Shown: positions 34,801 through 46,267 of the stretch, in pieces
Numbering within the stretch: the first letter of the stretch is position 1
Layout: each line of letters opens with the position of its first letter
Assembly: GCA_947000775.1 (NCBI GenBank)
Contig: CAMQGK010000637.1
Span: forward strand, 17,254,001-17,318,000
Direction: 5' to 3'
DNA from: Pterois miles
Taxonomy: Eukaryota; Chordata; Actinopteri; Perciformes; Scorpaenidae
Length of the DNA: 64,000 bases
Program-made: the position numbers and the translations under genes
The notes under the pieces: generated by a model
The model's database searches: none
Told to the model about the DNA's origin: nothing
What the model saw: the letters and a program-made list of their open reading frames with translations, nothing else

Positions 34801-36406
34801 ACTTTAGGGTGTGGCTACCTTGTTATTGACAGGTTACTACCAAGGTGTATTCTTAAGATACTCTGTTAACTAACAAACAGGACATAAACCTTGCTGGTTT
34901 AGGCACTGTGCTTTGAAATAGTATAGATGACTTTTCCATGCTGGTGTACAGTGTTGACAGTTGAATGTATCAAAGGTATGTGCATTAAATCTAAGGAATG
35001 ATCCTTTACGGCAAGGTCTAGATTTTACTAATATTCCATCTAGTGTTGTGAAATGTAAGATATACTTTACTTACATTTATTTGTTTTTAACACAAAGTGT
35101 TGGTATTTACCTTAGTGCAGCATGGTGAGAAAAGATAAAGCTCCAGTGTCTACTATCACTCAAGCTTTGACGTCGAGCACACGGAGCGCTGGAGGATCCA
35201 TCCAGACACACGAATAATAATTCAGGCTTCTGTGTTTGTAGCTTTTGATAAATAAACTGACCAACAGTACAACCCGCAAAAATGTGGTATTTCTTTAAGC
35301 AGGGAACATAAAAAAGTGTGAAGTCATCAACCTTCTGTCTGCCATGTATCAATCTGTCACAGAGACTAACACTCTGTCTCTACAGATGTCCATCCATCCA
35401 TTTTTTATCATCCCTCCATCTGTGTCTAACACACCACTTCACCATCCCTGTAAAGGCACACACACACAGGGAAGCTTGGTCTTTAATATGATTATAGGTG
35501 GAGTGATTATAGTGGAATAGAACATACAGCACTGTAAAAGCAGTATGTATATATTTGTGCAGACAAAAAAAACACATTTTTTTTTATCATTCCAGTAAAT
35601 GTCTCTATATTTCTCTCCTCCCTCTTCCTGTTTGATTGCGCTCCCCTTCGCCATCAATTCCCTCCCCCTCTTTCTATCACTCTGTGCACCAACCACTTCA
35701 TCTATGCCTTCCAACCCTGGCATGTCTCATCTTATTTGTTCTGCGGTCGCGATCTCATTAAGATAATGAGGAATGAACTGTTTGACCAGGACCCGTTAAC
35801 AACACGTCACAGACCGGCCCCCGATAAGCCCTGGCCCTGTCTGTCTGCCGCCTTTATCTTGCCATCTTCATCCTGCGTGTCGTGATTCATCCTTCTTCTT
35901 CGTTTTCTACCACGCAACCTTTAATTTTATTGTGCTGAAGCACATGGAATGAATGTGTAAAAATGTCAAACGAAAGATCACTTCGAAGATGCTTTTTGTG
36001 ACATTTCCATGAATAATTATTCAACAAAAAATCAACAATAAACAGCAGCTTTTGGTGTCAGCACCTCAGCAGGAAAGTGAATGCATTCAAGAAGTAAATT
36101 ACAACTCAACACAACTCCTGGTGACCCTGTTAGTATGGATGTACAGAACTTGGCCGAGAAGTAGATGAAGAATTAATCTGAAGTGCAGCCTGAGGGCTGT
36201 TTACATATGTAGCATAGCTGAAGGGGTCTGAATGGAATTGATTAGGATCAGTACTTTTGCCATCAGGTGCCTCTTTAGCTATTTAAGTTTTTCCCTGGAA
36301 GAATATATCATATGAATCAAAATGTGTGTTATTTTAACAATTCACAATACATTTGTCCTATTTAGAAAAAAAGACAATCCTTAGTTTTATTTGCCATGCT
36401 AACATT
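34801..36406 (+). other. erbb4: erbb4 intron 5, unrecognised
   Basis: 1.6 kb with no recognisable repeat. Open stretches at 35107-35352 and 35439-35723 (minus) show no known motif. Confidence 0.5.
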
Positions 36407-36767
36407 CCATCCATCTATCCATCCATCGTCAACCGCTTATCCCGTTAGGGGTCGCGGGGGGGCTGGAGCCGATCCTAGCTGGCATTGGGCGAAGGCGGGG
36501 TTCACCCTTGACAGGTTGCCAGTCCATCGCAGGGCACATAGAGACAGACACACCACATTCACACCTATGGGCAATTTAGAGTTATCAATTAACCTAAACA
36601 GCATGTCTTTGGACTGTGGGAGGAAGCCGGAGTACCCGGAGAAAACCCACGCTTACACGGGGAGAACATGCAAACTCTACACAGAAGAGCCCCAAGCGGG
36701 AATCGAACCTGCAACCCTCTTGCTGTGAGGCAAGACTGCTAACCACTGCAACCACGGTGCAGCCCAC
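36407..36767 (-). mobile_element. tRNA-derived SINE (family 3), full-length
   Basis: On the minus strand it starts with a tRNA-like head (GGGCTGCACCGTGGTTGCAG, TTAGCAGTCTTGCCTCACAG), has a B box GGTTCGATTCC (36699-36709) and continues through GTTTTCTCCGGGTACTCCGG, CAGTCCAAAGACATGC and GCGATGGACTGGCAACCTGT. It ends in a (GGAT)n tail at 36407-36428. I recognise the body as one of the commonest SINEs of fish genomes. Length is about 360 bp. The open + strand frame across it is meaningless. Confidence 0.88.
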
Positions 36768-36789
36768 ATATTAATGTGATAGATCTTTT

Positions 36790-37240
36790 GGTGCCTTCAA
36801 ATTAAACTCATGAGCTTGCGTTTACAACATGGGTACACCACATGCTAGATGTTCAAGTGGTTAAGTCGTGAGAATGTCGTTGCTAAGCAACGGCAATATT
36901 AGCGTTACTGTTGGCATCTAGAAGCCACAGAGGCTAACAATTTAGCAAGCTAGCAAGTAAGTAATACAATGAAGGAAATGCAAAAGCATAATGACAGAGG
37001 ACAAAGATGAGGCCTTTGGGGATATCAACATTTTCCTCAGACATATTATAAAATTACAAAGGAAAACAATTAACGACCAAAATCATATATATTAACTTAT
37101 TATGCACCTTTTCTGACAATCTCAACAAACACATCACAACTTGTAAACTTGGAGCTTTCAGAAACTCTCCACTTACGAGGTTGTGAATACCATAAAAGGT
37201 ACTTATGGACACAGTAAACACGACCCCATTTGAAGGCACC
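36790..37240. mobile_element. MITE with 13-bp perfect terminal inverted repeats
   Basis: GGTGCCTTCAAAT at 36790-36802 is exactly inverted as ATTTGAAGGCACC at 37228-37240. The 425-bp interior is AT-rich and non-coding. It is the only copy in the window, so family membership is inferred from the structure. It follows the SINE after only 22 bp. Confidence 0.7.
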
Positions 37241-37261
37241 GTTTGTCACAGCAGTAGTTTA

Positions 37262-37376
37262 CACAGGTGGACCTAATAACAGTAATTATGGCATTGTATG
37301 CCATTGCCAGAGCTGATTATCCAAGCTGTGTCACTGGCACGGCCTCCGTTACAGTTATTAGTTGCACCTGTGCACT
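37262..37376. repeat. Short imperfect palindromic element
   Basis: ACACAGGTGGACCTAATAAC at the left and GTTATTAGTTGCACCTGTG at the right are near-perfect inverted complements about 24 bp long, separated by about 65 bp. CAGGTGGACCTAATAA resembles a terminus I have seen on short fish DNA elements. Confidence 0.55.
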
Positions 37377-38039
37377 TCCTGCTTTTGCGAGTCAACATGT
37401 CCACTATGGGAAACGTCTGTCTGGAGGTAAGAACCACTTAATCGTTAGTATTTTTATCTACAGGAATTTCGAAATTACGAAAGCTAAAGAACTGAATTTT
37501 AATTTTATTTAGTTTTTTTTTTTAGTTTTTGCTTGTTTGTTAGACCTCAGTCCAGTGTTTCTGAAAGGATGCAGTGGTGCGTGTTTACATAGCAGGCGGT
37601 GAAATTAGCTCAGGCTATATGCTATAAGCCGATGCTACTCTTGGCTGATGCTTTTTCACTAACAGGTCACTGCTGTTTCCAGCTGGACCTGTTGAGCAGG
37701 AGCAATGTTTGCATTCACATATTTTAATTCATTGGAGTATCGCAATAGAAAGGTTGTATGGAAAAGGCAAAATTCAATAAAACTTCAATTGTGTTCAAAA
37801 GTTTTTACGCTCGCTTGAGGTGGCTTTCACCTTTCTTGAAAAATGTGTTAAATCAATGTGTTACAGAAATGCCATCGCTTAATAAACTCTGACGTAGCAA
37901 GCATTTTACTCACATGACTGATCAGCTGTTTGCACTGTCGGCGTCTTCGCAAATATTCCCATAACGTATAAATGCACGTCTTTGTCTCCGGATAACATGA
38001 ACCATGGCCAATACTAGCTGATATTAAACACAACTAGAA
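37377..38039 (+). other. erbb4: erbb4 intron 5, unrecognised
   Basis: AT-rich sequence with a T10 run near 37511. No feature supported. Confidence 0.5.
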
Positions 38040-38395
38040 AATTTTTGAGAAATTTGAGAGTGACAGGGGGCTACTGCCGGGACGAGTACCTGACGCGCGT
38101 ACCGATGAAACAGGGTCTCTGCTGAGTAATATGACACCTCCCACGAGACTCCACAAAAAGGGTTTAGGAGTTATGAAAGGGGGCGTGGCTAATGTGTAGC
38201 GGTGGGGCTCCGAGTCTATGTTGTCAGATAAATGACATAGGCCTGGACCGCCATCACGGATGACAAATTTGGAGCAGATCTGATAAAGTACGCTAAACTT
38301 ACAACAACTTCCTGTTATGTGGCGAATCATGCCAAATGGCCGCCTTGCTACGGCAACGCCATTCAGCAAAAACTCAGTCTGCACAATAGAGCTAT
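38040..38395 (-). repeat. Unclassified CpG-richer repeat-like block
   Basis: A block with higher GC and CpG than its surroundings (GACGCGCGTACC, GGGGGCGTGGCTAATG, AACTTCCTGTTATGTGGCGA). The style matches fish repeats whose related members end in hairpins, but no second copy lies in this window. It is open on the minus strand over 116 codons without a recognisable protein. Confidence 0.4.
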
Positions 38396-38511
38396 TTCAC
38401 AGCAGCCATATTGACTAGGATTTGAAGGCAAGTTTCTGTCTCCAATCTCACACTATGCAATCAAGAAAACCTCCAATCAAGGTGGGCAACTGGCATGTGT
38501 GATCTGATTGG

Positions 38512-38625
38512 CTGATAAGATAAGTTAAGATAAGATAAGATATTCTTTTATTTGTCCCACACTGGAGAAATGTACATGTTACAGCAGCAATGTGGATAGT
38601 GCAATAACAAGAAGCATAGATTTTA
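38512..38625 (-). mobile_element. 3' tail fragment of a LINE or SINE with (AAGAT)n end
   Basis: Reverse complement: TAACATGTACATTTCTCCAG, TGTGGGACAAATAAAAG, then repeated ATCTT units (38517-38545). The same kind of tail (AATTTCCCCATTGCGGGACA, then AATAAAGG) closes the SINE at 61240-61602. Only the 3' end is present. Confidence 0.75.
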
Positions 38626-38899
38626 ATGTGATGTGAACCACCTGTTAGTAATCAGCCACTTTGGGCAGTTGCTGGGCAGAAAACAGAACGATTCAGCCAA
38701 TTCTCCATATATGGAGATGTCCCCCTGTGTGTGTGCGCGCGCCTATGTCTGTCTCTGTGTGTGTTGTGTGTGTTAGGGAGCCTGGCCAGGTGCGGAGCGC
38801 CCCAGCGTTGCTAGGGCAACCTCTAACTCCTCACAGCTGCGGTTAGAGGAGACAGGATTGCACTGGAAAAGCCTGAAGCAGTTGTTCCAAACAACTGCC
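38626..38899 (+). other. erbb4: erbb4 intron 5, unrecognised
   Basis: Contains a mixed GT/GC patch (38726-38775). No element recognised. Confidence 0.45.
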
Positions 38900-39810
38900 T
38901 ATAAATCAAAAACCGTAACTCCTACAGATAAATAAGAGCATTTTACGAGGCACAAGACTCTGACGAACAAGCCAGTGTGGTTTTTGTGTCTGTAGTGTCA
39001 AAAATGTGTCCACAGGGAGTTTTAGAAACTGCTCACTTTTGCTCCTCTTCAAAAAACTCTGGAAAATTAGAATGGAGTCTAATGGGGAGCTTCACTGGAG
39101 TTCCGGTCACTTCCAGGCATTTTTAGCCAAAAGTATAAGTCTGACAGACTCCAGAGTGACATGTCTACGACCACAACGAGTTTACCTACGAGAAGATGTA
39201 AAAATCATGTCTGTAGAGTGAAAATTGTGGAAATGGGAGCGAGTTAGAAATTTTTTTCAGTAGGAGTTGATGCTCGTCTCCCTTAGCGATGATGGCACAC
39301 ACTTGAGAAAATGCCAAAAAATGCAAAACCCCATTTTTTGACATAAATATCTAAAAAGTATAAAGATAAAAAATATTTAGATTTAGGGAAATATTCTCCA
39401 AAAATTAGCACCAACTGGAAGTTTAAATTGACTCTGTAAGTTGAAGTATGACTGAGTTAAAAATACTTGAAAACGGCGAGAAATATTTTTTTAATCAAAC
39501 TCCATTCATTTTAATGCAAATTTTCGCAGTTTTTTGCGAATTCACGCGATAAATTACGTACTGGAATTCTGTTAAATAGCCCACCATTCCCGACCGAGCC
39601 GGAATTTTGATATATAATTTGTTGGGTCCTAAAACTTAGGAGGAGTAGCGAATCGAAAAAAGGGCGGAAGATGAAACAGAAAAATAATAATAAGAATAAA
39701 AAACGCGCAGGATTACAATAGTGACTGGGGCTTCGCCCCAGTCACTATTGTAGCACAGCTTGCTGTGCTGCAATAGTGACTGGGGCTATGCCCCGTGTCA
39801 CTAATTAAAA
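38900..39810 (+). repeat. Unclassified repeat ending in a three-hairpin cluster
   Basis: The 3' end carries three consecutive hairpins. An 18-bp perfect stem with loop TTC spans 39714-39752. An 8-bp stem with loop TT spans 39752-39769. A third, imperfect, stem repeats the first motif (CAATAGTGACTGGGGC at 39716 and again at 39771) and spans 39774-39803. Just upstream is an A-rich (AATAAT)n stretch and AAACGCGCAGGATTACAATA. The body (AATGGAGTCTAATGGGGAGC, AATCAAACTCCATTCATTTT) looks like a fish repeat I have seen with hairpin ends, but I know no accepted classification. No coding frame. The start is approximate. Confidence 0.55.
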
Positions 39811-41047
39811 CTTGCCCCAGTGAAACTAATTTCTGAAGACTCCTCTCTTTTTTTTTTTTTTTTTTTCTCATTGATGGCTAGATGGCCAAGTTTACAACCT
39901 CTACTCTACTCCTGTATACCAGCAGATGACTGCCATGTGTAGCTAATAGCACCAAAAAACATGCTGTAGTTGAGCTTATTCGCTCCAAACCAGTTGATGG
40001 AAAAAGGCCTTTATTCAGATTTATTTTTCATGACATTTCAAAAGTTCACTTAAAACAACAGTTGAATGGAAACACAGCCATTGTTTAAGTTTATTTAATC
40101 AATTCCTTACACTTAATGTAATGAAAAGGAGAAAGAGACGTTCACTAGGGCAGCTACATCATTCGCTTCAGGTTTTCAACAGCTGTCGGAGCTACAACAC
40201 TAGTTGACGTGTCACTAGTAGATCAAAACACTGGACAACTAAAGCTGAAGATCCAGGTGTGAATTCACCAGATTCCTCACTATGAGCGACCTCTTTCACC
40301 TTGTCACATTGTTTTCACATTGTCATTTCAAAAACGTTGCTGACTGCTACTGTATGATTGACACTGACAGATACAGTAATTAACATTTTGGGCTCTGATG
40401 CATCCATTAATTTAGTTTATTTGTAGTCCACTGAATTTCATCAACGATAACATAGCAACCTCGTTTCGTAATGTGGCAGAGTTAGAAAAGAGTGGAGCTG
40501 AAAACTGATATCTGATCTAAATGTTTACTTTAGTGGAGGGTGAAAAGGCCGCAGCCGGCACAGTGATTACCTTGGGATATTATGTACTGCAACAAAGTAG
40601 ATCAGTGAAACTGAAATTCTGGGAAATGCAGAGAGAAACTGAAGAAGTCTTTCTTTTTGCAGACCTTAGTTCACCGTCTGGCATTGAAGGGAAGCTCTGA
40701 GCAGCACTGGATCCTCTACACAGCATAGATACACACAGTATGACTAAAATTTCACATGGTGAATCTGCATCTCTTATTTTAGCTGGACCGCAAGAAGAGG
40801 GATATGTAGTTTTCAGCTTATTATACCTTTGTGTCTTTTTATTTGATTGGTTTCAGAAACAAAAACGTGATGGACAACCTTATCAAACCACAATGGTATC
40901 ACGTATTTAGCACAGAGCACTTGAAACACACTAAAATCTGCGTTTCAGTCCTTTACAGAGAACAGTGGCTGTGCAGCTTTACTTCATAAAGGCAAAATAT
41001 CTAAAGAAACTCCTCTTGCAGCATAATCCACTTTTCCACTGTCCATT
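39811..41047 (+). other. erbb4: erbb4 intron 5, unrecognised
   Basis: A T21 run lies at about 39847-39866. Otherwise no element I can name. Confidence 0.5.
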
Positions 41048-41583
41048 CAGCCCTGTCTCCTAAAAACTACTTTCCCATGCAGTGAAACTGCAGGGTGAAT
41101 TACAGTTTTAGGTCAACATATTTTGAGTGGATTTTATGTTTGTTTTTGACGTATCACAAATATGTTTGTAATGATAAAATCCACATAGGAAGGAGTTTGG
41201 GGTGGTGGATGGGTCAACAAAAATCTGACTTTCACCCAGGAGACTGTTGTTAACGCCATGTGTGAAACTAAAAGTCAACGTTCACTTGTTTTAATCATGA
41301 TGTTTTTTTACTAAAACAAAATAGTTTTATAGCATTTTGTTTCAATTTTGTAGATATTTTAAGACAAAATATGATTGGCGCATCATTTAGCCTCCTTCGT
41401 GACATGCTAGTATGACATGGTTGGCACCAGTGATGTAGTTTCACAGAGACAACCTAGAAATTGCAAGTTGCGTTAATGCATTAAAGAAGCTAGTGGCATT
41501 ACAATGAATTGGCTTTTACAAGTTATCATTGTATTAACTTTGACAGTACTAATGGGAACTTAATATAGTAGGAGACAGGGTTG
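41048..41583 (+). mobile_element. MITE, CAACCCTGTCTCCTA family, copy 3, with nested insert
   Basis: The termini CAGCCCTGTCTCCTAAAAA and TAGTAGGAGACAGGGTTG are inverted complements. The 5' two thirds align with copies 1 and 2 (GACGTATCACAAATATG, GTGGATGGGTCAA, TGTGAAACTAAAAGTCAA). Between about 41370 and 41550 the sequence instead belongs to another repeat (TTGCGTTAATGCATTAAAGA, GCTAGTATGACATGG) that also occurs at 53440-53850, so this copy is composite. Confidence 0.82.
41370..41550 (+). repeat. Fragment of the GTATGACATGGTTGG repeat family inside the MITE
   Basis: GCATCATTTAGCCTCCTTCG, CTAGTATGACATGGTTGGCA, CCAGTGATGTAG and GCGTTAATGCATTAAAGAAG, then TAGTGGCATTACA, match the distal part of the repeat at 53440-53850. 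Its position inside the MITE ends suggests a nested insertion or capture. Confidence 0.65.
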
Positions 41584-42197
41584 GTCCGTCCGTTTATTCA
41601 TTATGTTTCAAACAAAATACACTAGAATATGTTTGGCCATATTTTGGCTCACTAAAAACTAAATATACAGATTATGCTGCAAGAATCGTTCAAGAAGTTT
41701 TTACTATTTTTACAATTTGCTATTTTTCGCCACCATGAAATCATTCACCATTGTAATTGATATGAAATGCAAGTAGGAAGCTACCAACTTTATACACTAA
41801 ACTTTTATGTACTAAAATCATTTTTTGACAATCATACAGTATATTTAATATATAGACAGAGGGCCTGTGACTTGAAGTAGTAATCTGTTAGATTTCCTGT
41901 CCCTGATTTGGTGAAACCCCGTTTACTGGTTTCAGCAAATACAGTTTAATACTACAGGTCCCAGAATGCTAAGGGCAGCAAAACTATTGTTGTTTTAATA
42001 AAGAAGTCAGGAAATAATTTGCCTTTTTCTATCATTTTGTGAGCAACCATGATCTTCTTTTATGCTGGGCACAGAGTGTGCCAACAGCGAAAGTGAAAGT
42101 AGTTGGTTTCCTCGCTGAGAAGTTGTAGATGTGCATCCTGTCACCTAGCAGTTCACTGTATCTGCTACTTGTCCTTGCAATATAGAAAACTGATCCA

Positions 42198-42229
<32 letters not shown>

Positions 42230-42879
42230 GTCGTCTTTTTTGTAGACGCATTTTTCATTGATAGTTGTCAGTGTCAAGCTCACTGACAAACACTGCATTT
42301 CCTCTGACTACTTTATAATAAAGTCAGCTTGTGTTTAGCCATTTAAATGCTTTTAATGTGAAGCTGCAGCAGTAGGAAACGTGTGGTTTGCATTAGCAGT
42401 ACATTAATACTGCATTTTTTCTGGGAATGTCGCCACAGACACCCAGTTCATAATACTGCAAATATCTAAATAATGTTTTCATCAGTAGGCCTTAGGCTCA
42501 ACCTCCATTGCATTATTTCATTTAGCAATAGATAGTGACTTAATATTTATTTAAATTAAAATGTCCAATATTATTATTTTAAAGATAAAAATCTAGTTCT
42601 GTGGTCACTCTACACTCTCTGTATATGGAAGAAATTTGTGTAGATTCTAAGACAAATTTCCCCAGTTATAGAAAGTGTTTCCACTGCAAAAAATATCCCA
42701 TCTTTATTTATGACGTTCTTTTTGAAACCAGATGTGAAAAAGCACATTTAGCTCATGTAAATGGGACCTGAGAGGCAGTGGCTCCTTTGACTGATGCTGC
42801 TGTCCACAGCCTGTTCAAATGGAAGCTTCCAGGCATATTTTATGAGATGGATTCCTTTTGTATTTGTTGTTGCATGCCT

Positions 42880-42911
<32 letters not shown>

Positions 42912-43061
42912 GTGTAAGTTTAAAGCTAAATTGATCAACAGTGTTGCGTCTCTGGCAAGGTCATTTGTTTGACAAAGTGTCTTTTGAGTAAAGTAGGCCA
43001 TTTCATTTTAGCTCAGGCACTGTTAATGGAATGCTACTGATGGTACGTAAGGCGGACGGTA

Positions 43062-43062
<1 letters not shown>
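41584..43062 (+). other. erbb4: erbb4 intron 5, unrecognised with homopolymer runs
   Basis: An A28 run is at 42201-42228 and a T28-29 run at 42881-42908. They might be tails of old retroposons on opposite strands, but no retroposon body is recognisable next to them. They account for the Phe-rich spurious frames here. Confidence 0.5.

Positions 43063-43123
<61 letters not shown>
43063..43123 (+). repeat. (TG)n microsatellite
   Basis: About 30 uninterrupted TG units, 2.2 kb upstream of exon 6. Confidence 0.97.
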
Positions 43124-43126
<3 letters not shown>

Positions 43127-45292
43127 GCAGGTTGTCTGTGACTTGTATCAATCACTGTGATAGTATCTCGTCACCACAGTGCCCGAAGGGAAACACAGCA
43201 CATCAAAAAAGCACAAATTCATGCGCATTCACACATTTTCCCAGAAATGAACACTGTGGCAACTTACTATTTCAGTCTCAGTAATACTATGTGTTACTAA
43301 TTTACTTTTACCTTTATCATCTAATCTGAATGATGCTAAATGATCCAAAAGCTTCATTCTGTTTTGTTTTATTTTATTTTACACACTCAAGGGATCAAGA
43401 AAATCAGATATCAGCATGTTGTTTTTCTCAGGAAAAGGGAATCCCAAAAAAGACAGATCCAGATTTTTCAGATGGATCCATTCAGGTTGGAATTTGGTGG
43501 AAGTATAAATGAAGAAGTTATGCAACAAATGACTGATCCTTGAGTATCAGTCAACCCACTGTGCTTCTCATTTTACAGTGAATACAGCATATTGATGTCC
43601 AGTTAGTCCTATGAAATGCATAACTTGTGCCTACTTTTTCCAATGCATTCTCATACATTTCATATATCTTACAAAAAGTTATTCCTCATTTTTCGTCCAT
43701 TTTCCTATGAATGTCAAGCGAAGCGAGTCAGTTTCCACTCCTTACATGAATACAGCCTTTTCAAAATAAACTTCCGTCTTCACAAGGAACAACTTGGTTA
43801 GGTTTAGACAGCAAAACCACCAGGATTAGGTGATAGGTAAATAGGTCATAGGTCATAGATGGACTTAAAACAACTCCAGAAGTGGTGTTACTTAAGTAAG
43901 TTGACTTCTGGCCTCACAGGAGGTATGACCACTGGTCTCCATCCACCACAACCTCATCCCTACGTGGCGTTTGTCGCTCTTTATACTTCCTGGTTCACAA
44001 TTTTGTAGATTACATACAAACTGATTTTGTGGAATATATATGAATTGCGTTATTTTCATAGGTATAGCTTTGAGTGGTGTATGATAAGTGCCTGACTTTT
44101 TCACATCACCGCTTGTACTGGAGGATTCAGAGAGGGGATGAGGGGATCACAGAGGCGATCGCAAAAATGCCCTCTTGGATGGTAGATAAAACATGATAAA
44201 GTGCCCTCTACGGGGCCCAATGTGCAAAAAAACATGATTAAGTACCCTCTAGGGTGCCCTTGCAGTGGGAAAGTGTGATGCAGTGTCATATAGGCTGCCC
44301 TACATGCTAAAAAACTTTCTACGCGCCGGTGCCCTGCCGCATTCAGCTGGTGTCCTTTTTATTTTTTCAGCCTGAGTCTGTCAGCAGCAGCTATATGCAA
44401 CTTTTTACTATGCTAATGTCACTGCTTTATCTACCCCCAGTAGCTTTATCATATACAGTAGATCCCAGCGCTGACGCTCTCCTGTGTACATTTACATACG
44501 GCTGTCAAGAAGCGAGGCGCACACGCACACGGCAGCTCATATGACTATGACAGGCAGGCGGGGAAACGGTGGACAGACGTTCGCCATGAAGGGACGACAG
44601 CACACTGCGTCAGATCACTATGTCTCTGTCAAATCCAGCTAGAGACCCTCAGAGGAGACGCAGGGAGACGAACACATGATTGAAGATAGCTAGCGGGTGA
44701 CAGTGATGGTTTGGCTTCAGCGAAACTCGCCGTACAGAGCTGCATGCACACAGACAAACACACACATGGACATTTCCCCAGGCGACTGCTGTGCAGATGT
44801 TAGACAATTAGCTGTCTATCCAGTGGCGGAAGAATATGATGATGCATGGACTTTTTCAATAGAAGATTTTCTGTCTGACTTCATTCTAATTCAAATCAAA
44901 TCAGATTCAGCTGTATTGGCCAGGTATGAGCACACATGCCAGGAATTTCTTTATTTGTGTTGCTCTCAATGCACTTACACACAAATTGAAATACAGCTGA
45001 AAACAAGGACAACATATATTTCCAGAGCTGAATGTGACAAATTAAATCAAAATCCTTCAATCCTACAAGAGCGAATTAGCTATCTGTCTATCTAATTCAG
45101 CATCCTTGCCCATTTTTCTTAAGGATTAATAGTGATACAGTTGCAGTGAGGTGGCTCCTTATCTTGCTTGTAAGACTGCATTAATACTGTTCACTGATTT
45201 TAAGTTGCCATCAGCCATGTGTATATTATATATATGACTGTTTACATGTTATATGATACGTGTATGTATTTTTTCTTTCTGTCACTCCACAG
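43124..45292 (+). other. erbb4: erbb4 intron 5, 3' part, probable old repeats
   Basis: 43780-43870 contains TTGGTTAGGTTTAGACAGCA, resembling a fish repeat with TTAGGTTTAGG motifs also seen at 62925-63140. 44130-44720 contains AAACATGATAAAGTGCCCTC and a second, diverged AAACATGATTAAGTACCCTC, then CTAGGGTGCCCTTGCA, in the style of a non-autonomous hAT element. 44895-45080 (CAGCTGTATTGGCCAGGTAT, GCCAGGAATTTCTTTATTTG) looks like an inverted LINE tail. All three are tentative. TTTTTTCTTTCTGTCACTCCACAG forms the exon 6 acceptor. Confidence 0.45.
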
Positions 45293-45411
45293 TAACTAAG
45301 ACAGTGTGTGTTGAGCAGTGTGACGGCCGTTGCTTCGGTCCCTATGTTAGTGACTGCTGCCATCGTGAGTGTGCAGGTGGCTGCTATGGTCCAAAGGACA
45401 CAGACTGCTTT
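45293..45411 (+). CDS. erbb4: erbb4 exon 6, cysteine-rich domain II
   Basis: A 119-bp exon of the expected length. With the T from exon 5 it reads LTKTVCVEQCDGRCFGPYVS, then DCCHRECAGGCYGPKDTDCF. It has eight cysteines, including the CC pair, in the C-x-x-x-C spacing of furin-like modules. These modules stack into the domain II rod that positions the dimerisation arm. GPYVSDCCHRECAGGC is an ErbB4-type sequence. The exon ends at a codon boundary (phase 0), donor GTAAGT. Only 15 nt after it begins a (CA)14 tract, which may affect splicing. Confidence 0.97.
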
Positions 45412-45423
45412 GTAAGTGAACGA

Positions 45424-45426
<3 letters not shown>

Positions 45427-45454
<28 letters not shown>
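45427..45454 (+). repeat. (CA)14 tract just after the exon 6 donor
   Basis: Fourteen uninterrupted CA units starting 15 nt into intron 6. Complementary in RNA to the (TG)39 tract at the other end of the same intron. Confidence 0.97.
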
Positions 45455-45456
<2 letters not shown>

Positions 45457-46169
45457 AGTTTAAACCAGACGTTGGCATGGTGATGTCGTACAAAACCATT
45501 TCCTGACCACTCTACCATACATTTCCTGTTTTTCACAAACCTGACACACTTTACTCGTGACTGTTAACTCCTTTTGATTCAAGGTACCTCTCCAAAAGGA
45601 TTTATTCCTTCCAGACTCAATTTCCTCTGCGTTAAAATGCCACTTGTATGGCAAATATCATTAAATGACATTTCGTTGCCGTTTCTTCCTGACATGAGTG
45701 TAATTGTTAAACACAGACTTCACCAGCCTCCCCTCCATTCTGGCTCTTCGGCGTACGCTTTATCAGTTTTATTTTCATCCCTCTGCATGTTAAACTTGTT
45801 TCTGCACTTATAATTCAGAGCCCATCACTCATAGCTCCTCTGCCTGACTTTGGAATGGCAACTTCTTGCTCATTTTCTTCATATTTCGTCTTTTATAATT
45901 CAAAAGTATAGATAAATCAGGAAGTCATTTTGAGCTACTCTGAAAATGAGAGGGCAAAGTTGATTGTCTCATCAGATTTATTGATTGCCTTTAGACATAA
46001 AAGCTTATCTCCAGAGCAGTGACATAGATAATATTATTTTTTAATAAACCACGCTTGATTAAGTTGATTTATCTTACAGGTGTGAACTAAACATACACTG
46101 ACCGTTAAAACTCGGCCCCTGTCTGGTCACTGCCTGACTGATGGACAACAACCTCAATACTTGTTACAC

Positions 46170-46172
<3 letters not shown>
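45455..46172 (+). other. erbb4: erbb4 intron 6, interior
   Basis: Short intron (45412-46267, 856 nt) bounded by complementary dinucleotide tracts. From after the AG at 46078-46079 to the exon 7 acceptor I see no AG. The interior holds no recognised repeat. Confidence 0.7.

Positions 46173-46250
<78 letters not shown>
46173..46250 (+). repeat. (TG)39 tract replacing the polypyrimidine tract of exon 7
   Basis: About 39 TG units followed by CACGCACGTACTTGCAG at the splice acceptor. No conventional pyrimidine tract lies between the microsatellite and the AG. UG repeats in RNA are bound by proteins such as TDP-43 and CELF factors (established). Confidence 0.97.
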
Positions 46251-46251
<1 letters not shown>

Positions 46252-46267
46252 ACGCACGTACTTGCAG

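Noticed and set aside
36396..36728. 110-codon open frame
   Set aside because: It lies wholly within a SINE, antisense to it.
42201..42228. Poly(A) run as evidence of a processed pseudogene
   Set aside because: No coding-like or repeat-like sequence precedes it on either strand.
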